A DNA stretch of 64,000 nucleotides from Luteimonas terricola (lineage in GTDB: Bacteria > Pseudomonadota > Gammaproteobacteria > Xanthomonadales > Xanthomonadaceae), in assembly GCF_004352845.1 (NCBI RefSeq), contig NZ_SJRX01000002.1, positions 310,001-374,000 of the forward strand. Reading direction: 5' to 3'. Positions 10,217-16,679 of this stretch are shown one piece after another (within the stretch, counting starts at the first letter, position 1; every line of letters starts with the position of its first letter). The notes beneath the pieces are model-generated. The model saw nothing but the letters and a program-made list of their open reading frames with translations, searched no databases and was not told where the DNA came from. The position numbers and the translations under genes are program-made.

Positions 10217-11467
10217 TTACTCCTGCACTGCCGGAGCGTCGGCGGCATCGGCCGCGTCCGCGTGGGCGGCATCGGCCACCTCGGCCGTGTCAGCCGCATC
10301 GGCGCCGGCCGAAGCCGACGTCGCGGCTGGCAGGCGCGGCGCCCCGGCTTCCGCGGTCACCTCGACCTCCGCGCCGGGGGCGATCTTCTGCAGGCCCTCG
10401 ACCACCACGCGGTCGCCCGCAGCCAGGCCGGACTCCACCAGCCACTGGTCGCCGATGGTCTGGCTGACCACGACCGGCCGCTGCTCGACCACGCCCTCGG
10501 CGTTGACCACCAGCACGGACGTGTTGCCCTTGGGATCGCGGGCCACGCCCTTCTGCGGCACCAGCAGCGCGTTGTTGCGCACGCCGGCGCCCAGCATCGC
10601 GCGCACGTACATGCCGGGCATCAGCACGTGGTCGGGGTTGGGCACCTCCACGCGCAGCGCGTAGCTGCCGGTGCTCGGGTCCACGGCGACTTCGGAGAAC
10701 TTGAGGTTGCCCGGGTGCGCGTACTCGCTGCCATCCTCGAGCTGGATCTTCACCGGCATGCCCTCGGTGCTCTGCAGGCTGCCGTCTGCGAGCGAGCGCC
10801 GCAGGTCCAGGAGCTCGGTGCTGGACTGGGTGAGGTCGACATGGATCGGGTCGAGCTGCTGCACCGTGGCCAGCGCGGCAGGCTGGTTGGCGGTCACGAG
10901 CGCGCCCTGGGTGACGCTGGACTTGCCGATGCGGCCGCTGATCGGGGACGTGATGCGTGCAAAGCCAAGGGTCACGTTGGCGGCATCGAGCGCGGCGCGC
11001 GCGGCGCCGACGTCAGCCTCGGCCTGGCCAAGCGCAGCGACGGCATTGTCGTTGTCCTGGCGGCTGACCGCGTCGACCTCCACCAGTTCGGCGGTGCGCT
11101 TCGCGGTCAGGCGGGCCGCCACCAGGGTGGCCTCGGCGCGCTTCAACTGCGCGCGCGCGCTGTTGGCGGTGGCGCGGTAAGTTGCGTCATCGATCTGATA
11201 CAGCGGCTGGTCGGCCTCCACCAGGGCGCCTTCGGTGAACAGCCGCTTGGCCACGATGCCGCTGACCTGCGGCCGGACCTCGGCCACCAGCCACGCGCTG
11301 GTGCGCCCGGGCAGCTCGCGGGTGATGGTCACCGGACGGGCTTCGAGGGTGGCCACGGTCACTGCGGGCTTTGGCGGCGCCCCGCCCTCCTGGCCACCGC
11401 CACAGGCGGCGAGCGCGAGGACGAGGACGGCAAGCAAGGGGTAGGCACGGCGGAGGGTCGTGGTCAT
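10217..11467 (-). CDS. RND efflux periplasmic adaptor lipoprotein (AcrA/MexA family)
   Basis: Membrane-fusion adaptor that bridges the permease and outer-membrane channel. 416 residues from the ATG at 11467. This start is chosen over the upstream open frame because it begins a clean lipoprotein signal, MTTTLRRAYPLLAVLVLALAAC, with the lipobox LALAAC. The body has the family order: beta-barrel strand start (VTITRELPGRTSAW), lipoyl half (QVSGIVAKRLFTEGALVEADQPLYQID), an alpha-hairpin of Ala/Arg-rich heptads, the second lipoyl half (ITSPISGRIGKSSVTQGALV), then barrel and membrane-proximal domains. The last 45 or so residues are an unusual Ala/Asp-rich low-complexity tail. First gene of the pump operon; the operator palindrome at 11564-11583 lies in the 157-bp gap to the divergent TetR gene. 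Confidence 0.95.
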   Translation of the reverse strand: MTTTLRRAYPLLAVLVLALAACGGGQEGGAPPKPAVTVATLEARPVTITRELPGRTSAWLVAEVRPQVSGIVAKRLFTEGALVEADQPLYQIDDATYRATANSARAQLKRAEATLVAARLTAKRTAELVEVDAVSRQDNDNAVAALGQAEADVGAARAALDAANVTLGFARITSPISGRIGKSSVTQGALVTANQPAALATVQQLDPIHVDLTQSSTELLDLRRSLADGSLQSTEGMPVKIQLEDGSEYAHPGNLKFSEVAVDPSTGSYALRVEVPNPDHVLMPGMYVRAMLGAGVRNNALLVPQKGVARDPKGNTSVLVVNAEGVVEQRPVVVSQTIGDQWLVESGLAAGDRVVVEGLQKIAPGAEVEVTAEAGAPRLPAATSASAGADAADTAEVADAAHADAADAADAPAVQE

Positions 11468-11563
11468 GGGGGCAGCCTTGGTGGGATCCAGAAACGGAAT
11501 GCCCAGCGACCGGTGTTCGAATGAACGGCGTCGGCGCTGGGCATGGGAAGCGAACCGGCGTAT

Positions 11564-11583
11564 CATACATACACGGATGTATG
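11564..11583. promoter_or_regulatory. TetR/AcrR-type operator palindrome in the efflux intergenic region
   Basis: A perfect inverted repeat with arms CATACAT (11564-11570) and ATGTATG (11577-11583) separated by six bases. It sits in the divergent 157-bp region between the pump operon and the TetR gene, 41 bp before the TetR start codon. Arms and spacing resemble the AcrR operator of the Escherichia coli acrAB promoter as I recall it (TACATACAT...ATGTATGTA). Inference: the TetR protein at 11625 binds here and controls both its own gene and the pump. Confidence 0.8.
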
Positions 11584-11624
11584 TTGGTCAAAAGATTGTT
11601 CAGCTGGCGATACAGGAGACGTTA

Positions 11625-12266
11625 ATGGCGCGCAGGACCAAAGAGGATGCACAGACCACCCGCGAGGGCATCCTTGATGCGGCCGAGGACTGTTTCCGCG
11701 AGAACGGCTTGTTCCGCACCAGCCTGGAGGCCATCGCGGCCAAGGCCGGCGTGACCCGCGGCGCCGTCTACTGGCACTTCAAGAACAAGGCCGAAGTGCT
11801 GGAGGCGATGATCAACCGCGTGACCGTGCCCTTCTTCCACGGCCTGGAGCACGTCTCGCGGCCCGATGGCACCACCCCGCTGCGAGACCTGCGCGAGATG
11901 ATGCGCCAGTCCTTCGCCGACCTCGTGCACAACCCGCGCGTGCGCAGTGCGCTCGAAGTGATCGAACTGCGCTGCGAGGTCCCGGTCGAGGACGATGCGG
12001 TGACCGTGCTGCGCAAGACAGGCATGCGCAAGACCCACGCCCGCATCACCGCGGCGTTCAAGCGCGCGGAGGCACTGGGCCAGCTGCGCGAAGGCCTGCA
12101 GGCCGAAAGCTGCGCGCGCAGCCTGCACTTCATCATCGGCGGCGCGCTGCGCTTGCACCTGCTCGATCCCGAGACCGTCGACCTCGAGCGCGACGGGCTC
12201 GCCGCGGTCGACCTCGCGCTGCAGGCCATCGCCCGCGAGCCGCTGCAGTTTCCCGACGCCAGCTGA
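11625..12266 (+). CDS. TetR/AcrR family transcriptional repressor of the adjacent RND pump
   Basis: Predicted dimeric repressor of 213 residues. The N-terminal helix-turn-helix is clear (TSLEAIAAKAGVTRGAVYWH, about residues 27-46) and is followed by the FKNKAEVLEAM linker typical of AcrR, TtgR and SmeT. The C-terminal half is the ligand-binding helical domain. The ATG at 11625 is chosen because an AGGAG Shine-Dalgarno run lies 8 bases upstream and because the protein then starts MARRTKEDAQTTREGILDAA, as in pump regulators; the longer open frame upstream crosses the operator. Divergent placement beside the pump and the palindrome at 11564-11583 make it the likely local repressor, released by pump substrates. 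Confidence 0.94.
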   Translation: MARRTKEDAQTTREGILDAAEDCFRENGLFRTSLEAIAAKAGVTRGAVYWHFKNKAEVLEAMINRVTVPFFHGLEHVSRPDGTTPLRDLREMMRQSFADLVHNPRVRSALEVIELRCEVPVEDDAVTVLRKTGMRKTHARITAAFKRAEALGQLREGLQAESCARSLHFIIGGALRLHLLDPETVDLERDGLAAVDLALQAIAREPLQFPDAS

Positions 12267-12288
12267 CCCCCGCGTCCTGACGCGACAA

Positions 12289-12316
12289 GGCCGCCGCACC
12301 TCGCGATGCGGCGGCC
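12289..12316. terminator. Strong inverted repeat between convergent genes, probable bidirectional terminator
   Basis: A perfect 10-bp stem, GGCCGCCGCA (12289-12298) with TGCGGCGGCC (12307-12316), around an 8-base loop. It lies 22 bp after the TetR stop and 22 bp before the YceI stop on the other strand. There is no good T tract on either side, so termination may be only partial or Rho-assisted. Confidence 0.6.
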
Positions 12317-12338
12317 CCGGGTGGTGCGTGCGCGGGGT

Positions 12339-12932
12339 TTACTCGCCCTGCTTCGGCACCGCGGCTTCGGTGGTGATGCGCAGCTGCACCTCGTCGCTGA
12401 CGTAGGGCGCGTTCATGCCCAGGTCGAAGTCGGTGCGCTTGAGCGTGGCCACGGCGTCGAAGCCGGCGGCCGGCTGGCTGGTCATCGGGTGGGTGTCGAT
12501 CTTGTTGATGGTGGCGTCGAGCACCACCGGCCTGGTGATGTCCTTGATGGTGAGGTCGCCGGTGATCTTCAGCTTGCCTTCGCCGGCGGATTCCACGGCG
12601 GTGCTCTTGAAGGTCGCCTGCGGGAACCTGGCGACGTCGAAGAAGTCGTCACTCTTCAGATGGTCGTCGAAGGCCTTCACGTGCGAGGACAGGCCCGCCA
12701 GCGGCAGCACGACCTCGACGCTGGACGCGGCGACATTGTCGGCGTCATAGGTGATCGTGCCTTCGACCTGGCCGAAGTGCGCGATCGGGTTGGAGAAGCC
12801 GAGATGGTTCCACTGCGCGATGACGTCGGTATGCGTCGGGTCGATGGTATAGGTGACCGGAGCGCAGAAGGCGTAGGCAGACGCGGCGAGCAGGCTGACG
12901 GCAAGGGCGCCGCGGGAAAGACGGTTGATCAT
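12339..12932 (-). CDS. YceI family periplasmic protein
   Basis: 197 residues with a Sec signal (MINRLSRGALAVSLLAASAYAFCA). The mature part is a YceI lipocalin-like beta-barrel, beginning VTYTIDPTHTDVIAQWNHLGFS and containing DDHLKSDDFFDVARFPQATF and the strand pattern ITGDLTIKDITRPVVLD. YceI proteins bind isoprenoid-chain molecules such as polyprenyl quinones in the periplasm. Function is inferred from the family; ligand unknown. A second YceI gene lies 1.6 kb away on the other strand next to cytochrome b561. This copy is transcribed alone, divergent from the pirin gene, from the AT-rich gap at 12933-13236. Confidence 0.9.
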   Translation of the reverse strand: MINRLSRGALAVSLLAASAYAFCAPVTYTIDPTHTDVIAQWNHLGFSNPIAHFGQVEGTITYDADNVAASSVEVVLPLAGLSSHVKAFDDHLKSDDFFDVARFPQATFKSTAVESAGEGKLKITGDLTIKDITRPVVLDATINKIDTHPMTSQPAAGFDAVATLKRTDFDLGMNAPYVSDEVQLRITTEAAVPKQGE

Positions 12933-13236
12933 GGGATGCTCCGGATGGCTGTATGAATGGAATGGGTCGAACAGGCCGGCACGGTGATCCGTCGACCGGG
13001 ACGCACAGCATATCGTTCTGATTTCGATTGGAAATAGGTCGAATTAGAACAAATGATCGCATTTATGGAACGAATGGCGCTTTGCCGGCGTCATTGGATC
13101 TTTCACTGAAAGAATGGCCATTGTGCTGACAATAGAACAATGATGGCTAATTTAGAATGTTTATCCTGAAATCAAACGCAATCAGACTGGGCTCCAACGC
13201 GGCACCGCCGCCTCACGGACTACGGAGCAAGCACCC
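12933..13236. promoter_or_regulatory. AT-rich divergent promoter region with nested inverted repeats
   Basis: A 304-bp gap without a gene, between the YceI gene (minus) and the pirin gene (plus). From about 13013 to 13190 it is far richer in A and T than the surrounding DNA. It contains ATTGT-GCTG-ACAAT (13120-13133) nested in CATTGT (13119-13124) and ACAATG (13137-13142), a shape seen in operators of dimeric regulators. A TAGAAT hexamer at 13153-13158 could be a -10 box for the pirin operon, but no well-spaced -35 box is visible. No small open frame with a ribosome site was seen. Confidence 0.45.
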
Positions 13237-13944
13237 ATGATCACTCTGCGCCCCGCCCACGAACGCGGCCACGCCCAACACGGCTGGCTGGACTCCTGGC
13301 ACAGCTTCTCCTTTGCAGATTACCGCGATCCCCGCCACGTGCACTGGGGCCCGCTGCGGGTCATCAACGAAGACCGCGTGCAGGGCGGCCAGGGCTTCGG
13401 CACCCATAGCCACAGCGACATGGAGATCATCAGCTACGTGCTCGACGGCAGCCTGGCGCACAAGGACTCGATGGGCAACGCCGCCAGCATCGTGCCCGGC
13501 GAAGTGCAGCGCATGAGCGCCGGCACCGGCGTCACCCACTCCGAGTACAACCACGAAGCCGACCGGAGCACGCACTTCCTGCAGATCTGGATCATCCCCG
13601 ACACCATGGGCAGCGCGCCCGGCTACGAGCAGAAGCACTACACCGAAGCCGAGAAGCGCGGCCGCCTGCGCCTGGTCGCCAGCCCCGACGGCAGCGACGG
13701 CTCGGTGCGCATGCAGCAGGACGCGCGCATGTATGCCGGTCTGTTCGACGGCGACGAGAACGCCGCGCTGGACATCGCCCCCGGCCGCCTGGCTTATGTG
13801 CACGTGGCGCGCGGCACCGCGACGGTCAACGGCCAGAGCCTGTCGGCCGGCGACGCCCTGCTGTATGCCGACGAGCCGCGCGTGGACATCGCCCGCGGCA
13901 ACGGCGCCGAGATCCTCGTGTTCGACCTGCCACGCCTTCAATAA
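13237..13944 (+). CDS. Pirin family protein (YhhW type)
   Basis: 235-residue cytoplasmic bicupin. The start region MITLRPAHERGHAQHGWLDS and the HWGPLRVINEDRV segment match the YhhW branch of pirins. The metal site is recognisable: GFGTHSHSDMEIISYVLDG supplies His57 and His59, and the second cupin motif ends SAGTGVTHSEYNH with a further conserved glutamate and histidine. YhhW-type pirins can oxidise quercetin; the physiological role is usually redox or stress related. It leads an apparent operon with cytochrome b561 (13 bp downstream) and YceI. Confidence 0.9.
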   Translation: MITLRPAHERGHAQHGWLDSWHSFSFADYRDPRHVHWGPLRVINEDRVQGGQGFGTHSHSDMEIISYVLDGSLAHKDSMGNAASIVPGEVQRMSAGTGVTHSEYNHEADRSTHFLQIWIIPDTMGSAPGYEQKHYTEAEKRGRLRLVASPDGSDGSVRMQQDARMYAGLFDGDENAALDIAPGRLAYVHVARGTATVNGQSLSAGDALLYADEPRVDIARGNGAEILVFDLPRLQ

Positions 13945-13957
13945 GACGGAGCTTCAC

Positions 13958-14536
13958 ATGCAACTGCGCAATTCCGCCGACCGCTGGGGTCCAGTCAGCA
14001 TGCTGCTGCACTGGGCCATCGTGGCGCTGATCGCCTGGATGGCCTGGCGCGGCCTGACCATGGTCGACATGCCGCCGACGCCGGCCAAGATCAACGCCTA
14101 TGCCCTGCACAAGTCGCTGGGCCTGACCCTGCTGGCGCTGGTCGCGCTGCGCCTGGCCTGGCGCCTGTTCGCCGGCGCGCCGAAACCGGTGCCCGGCACG
14201 CCGACCTGGCAGGAACGCATCGCCGGCGCCACGCACGTTGCCCTGTACGTGCTGCTGTTCGCGATCCCGCTCAGCGGCTGGGTGTTCAACTCGGCCTCGG
14301 GCTATCCACTGCAGTGGTTCAAGCTGTTCAACCTGCCGTCGATCGCCGGGCGCAGCGAAGACCTCGCCGCGCTCGCCATCCAGGTGCACGAGTACGGCTT
14401 CTGGCTGCTGCTGCTGCTGGTCGTGATGCACGCCGGCGCCGCCTTCTACCACCACCTCTTCCAGGGCGACGACACCCTGCGGCGCATGCTGCCCGCGCTG
14501 CGTCGCACCCCCGCCAAGCAGACTCCGGAGCACTGA
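13958..14536 (+). CDS. Cytochrome b561 family membrane protein
   Basis: 192-residue four-helix membrane protein of the bacterial cytochrome b561 family, which carries two b hemes and exchanges electrons with quinol. Helix 1 contains the heme-ligand histidine in MLLHWAIVALIAW. Further conserved histidines are in YALHKSLGLTLLA, in QVHEYGFWLLLLLVVMH and in the final AAFYHHLFQGDDTLRRML motif, which is characteristic of the family. The ATG at 13958 is used because it is 13 bp after the pirin stop and gives the canonical beginning (RWGPVSMLLHW); longer frames run back into pirin. The stop is one base before the ATG of the YceI gene, so the two are coupled. Confidence 0.93.
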   Translation: MQLRNSADRWGPVSMLLHWAIVALIAWMAWRGLTMVDMPPTPAKINAYALHKSLGLTLLALVALRLAWRLFAGAPKPVPGTPTWQERIAGATHVALYVLLFAIPLSGWVFNSASGYPLQWFKLFNLPSIAGRSEDLAALAIQVHEYGFWLLLLLVVMHAGAAFYHHLFQGDDTLRRMLPALRRTPAKQTPEH

Positions 14537-14537
14537 C

Positions 14538-15101
14538 ATGACCATCCGCAACCGCAGCCTTTCCCTCGCGCTCGCCACCGCCCTCGTGGCCGCCGCCGCG
14601 CCCGCCGTCGCCGCCGACTACGTGCAGTCCTCGGGCGCCCTGAGCTTCGCCAGCGAATACCAGGGCGAAACCTTCGTCGGCCTGTTCCCCGACTTCAGCA
14701 GCACGCTGAGCTTCGACCCGACCGCACCCCAGGACGCGAAGCTCGACGTCACCATCCCCCTGGCCACGGCGGATTCGAAGAACGGCGACCGTGACGGCAC
14801 GCTCAAGACCGCCGACTTCTTCAACGTCGCGAAGTTCGCGCAGGCACGCTACACCGCCAGCGGCTTCCGCAGCCTGGGCGACGACCGCTACGCCGCCGAC
14901 GGCACCCTGGAACTGCGCGGGATCAAGAAGCCGGTCACCCTGACCTTCACCTGGACCCCCGGCGACCGCCCCGTGCTGACCGGCAACGCCACCGTCAAGC
15001 GCCTGGACTTCGGCGTCGGCGCCGGCGACTGGGGCGACGTCTCGATCATCCCGAACGATGTCGCGGTATCGACCAAGGTGACGTTCCAGCCCAAGCCCTG
15101 A
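14538..15101 (+). CDS. YceI family periplasmic protein (second copy)
   Basis: 187 residues with a signal peptide ending in AAAAPAVAA. The mature protein shows the YceI pattern, for example LKTADFFNVAKFAQARYTAS and the strand GTLELRGIKKPVTLTF, and ends with DVAVSTKVTF. This is the b561-associated YceI type; coupling with cytochrome b561 is common in proteobacteria and suggests a periplasmic quinone- or redox-related job, although the ligand is unproven. Only one base separates it from the upstream b561 stop codon. It differs substantially from the copy at 12339, so the two are old paralogues and not a recent duplication. Confidence 0.92.
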   Translation: MTIRNRSLSLALATALVAAAAPAVAADYVQSSGALSFASEYQGETFVGLFPDFSSTLSFDPTAPQDAKLDVTIPLATADSKNGDRDGTLKTADFFNVAKFAQARYTASGFRSLGDDRYAADGTLELRGIKKPVTLTFTWTPGDRPVLTGNATVKRLDFGVGAGDWGDVSIIPNDVAVSTKVTFQPKP

Positions 15102-15129
15102 TTACGGAGCACCCGCCGCCCTCCACCAC

Positions 15130-16029
15130 TCACGACATCGGTTCTGGTTCCCGCAGCGTGCCGATCTTCGGCGGCAGCGGAATGAACTCGTCCTTGTCCA
15201 GATCGGGCAGCTTCATGCGTCCCGCCTTCCAGTCCTCGCGGGCCTGTTCGATCCGCTCCTTCGACGAAGACACGAAGTTCCAGTCGATATAGCGCGGCCC
15301 CACCGGCTCGCCGCCCAGCGCCATCACCACCGCATCGCCAAGCGCCGCGATGGTCACCGCCTTGCCCGGCTTGAGCACCGCCATGGCACCGGCTTCGATG
15401 CGCTGGCCATCGGCCTCGACCTCGCCGCTGGCCACGTATACCGCACGCTCCGGATACTCGGCGCCCAGCGATACCCGCGAACCCGCACGCAGCTGCCAGT
15501 GCACGTAGAACTGCGGCGAATCGATCTTCACCGGCGACTCCACGCCCGCCAGCCGACCCGCGATCAGGCGCCCCACGATGCCGTCGCCGTCGAACAACGG
15601 CAGTGCTTCGCTCGGGTAGTGCCAGAAGCCCGGATCCATCTCCTCGCGCTCCTCGGGCAGCGCCACCCAGGCCTGGACGCCGTCGATCGGCCCGCCCTGT
15701 CGGCGCAGCTGCTCGAAGCGCTCGGAGTGGGTGATGCCGCGGCCGGCGGTCATCCAGTTGACCTCGCCCGGATGGATCGCCTGCTCCGAGCCGAGACTGT
15801 CGCGATGCATGATCTCGCCGTCGTACAGATAGGTGATCGTCGACAGCCCGATATGCGGATGCGGGCGCACATCGGCCTCCGTCGGCAGCCCCGGCGCCAG
15901 GTCTTTGGGACCCATCCGATCGAAGAAGATATAGGGGCCGACCATGCGCCGCTTCGCATAGGGAAGCACGCGGCCGACTTCGAAGGCGCCGAGGTCGCGG
16001 CGGCGCTGCTGGATGACGAGTTCGATCAT
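15130..16029 (-). CDS. Pirin family protein (second type)
   Basis: 299-residue bicupin. The ATG at 16029 is chosen because GGAGG lies 8 bases upstream; the open frame continues further but without family character. Pirin landmarks: VGPYIFFDRMGPKDLAPG near 30-47, then HPHIGLSTITYLYDGEIMHRDS, with the metal histidines in HPHIG, and a third in GRGITHSERF. It belongs to the larger pirin branch with the extended C-terminus (PVGPRYIDWNFVSSSKERI). It ends 28 bp from the convergent YceI stop, completing a mirrored arrangement with the other pirin and YceI genes. A redox or quercetinase-like role is possible; the target is unknown. Confidence 0.92.
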   Translation of the reverse strand: MIELVIQQRRRDLGAFEVGRVLPYAKRRMVGPYIFFDRMGPKDLAPGLPTEADVRPHPHIGLSTITYLYDGEIMHRDSLGSEQAIHPGEVNWMTAGRGITHSERFEQLRRQGGPIDGVQAWVALPEEREEMDPGFWHYPSEALPLFDGDGIVGRLIAGRLAGVESPVKIDSPQFYVHWQLRAGSRVSLGAEYPERAVYVASGEVEADGQRIEAGAMAVLKPGKAVTIAALGDAVVMALGGEPVGPRYIDWNFVSSSKERIEQAREDWKAGRMKLPDLDKDEFIPLPPKIGTLREPEPMS

Positions 16030-16259
16030 GCTGGAACCTCCGGTGGAAGCGGGTCGCAGGCGGTGTTCCCGGGATGCCCGTGGCTTGGCCGGGTGGGTCG
16101 CAAGCCGGCGGGCGGGTCGATGGTAAGCCCGATTGGATTCGTCCGGCGTTACGGAGCGCCTGCGGATTTCACCTGCTCCAGCTCGAGGCAAACACCGACT
16201 TTTGCCAGGGTGAAGGCGGTGCTAGGCTCCATGCACTGTTGAATGTCATGGAGGACGTC

Positions 16260-16652
16260 ATGCGTTTCCGCACGATTTTTGCAGCCTGCCTGTTCTTCCT
16301 CGTTATACCGGAGACAGTGGCTCTCGAACCAGGCACCGAAGGAAGCGCGCAGTTCCCGGCCGAAATCCTGGGTGTCTGGGACGCGTATCCCTTGCCGTGC
16401 ATCGACGATGGTCCTTCGGACAGTGACACGAGGATCCATTTCGAGACGGATGTCCTTCATGGCTATGAGAACAACGATGCCCTACAGTCGATCGAGGGGA
16501 TTGCCGAGGAGCCCATGACTTGGCGCGTAGTGACGATTTCCGATATCGCGCCCATCGAAATCCAGGGCGAAGCGGATATCTACGTTCTGCGCAGAAACAC
16601 ATTGACGATCACCAACGGGGAACGGGCAGACACGTACATCCGCTGTAGGTAA
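16260..16652 (+). CDS. Exported small protein, candidate immunity protein for effector A (X-Tfi type)
   Basis: 130 residues. The ATG at 16260 is preferred because GGAGG lies about 8 bases upstream and the product then begins with a Sec signal, MRFRTIFAACLFFLVIPETVA, with likely cleavage near residue 21. Cys10 is too early to be a lipobox cysteine. The mature protein of about 110 residues has two cysteines (47 and 129) that could form a disulfide, a FPAEILGVWDAYPLPC opening, and a predicted mostly beta composition. No enzyme motif is visible. It lies 27 bp upstream of an XVIPCD effector with a peptidoglycan-targeting domain, in the position occupied by immunity genes in Xanthomonadales. Its base composition is visibly lower in GC than its neighbours. 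Immunity is inferred from context. Confidence 0.7.
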   Translation: MRFRTIFAACLFFLVIPETVALEPGTEGSAQFPAEILGVWDAYPLPCIDDGPSDSDTRIHFETDVLHGYENNDALQSIEGIAEEPMTWRVVTISDIAPIEIQGEADIYVLRRNTLTITNGERADTYIRCR

Positions 16653-16679
16653 AGCCACGGCATCGACAAGGAAGGTCCA

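Noticed and set aside
16260-16292. Lipobox at Cys10 of immunity candidate A
   Set aside because: The cysteine precedes the hydrophobic core and the -3 residue is Phe; a normal signal peptide cleavage near residue 21 is more likely.
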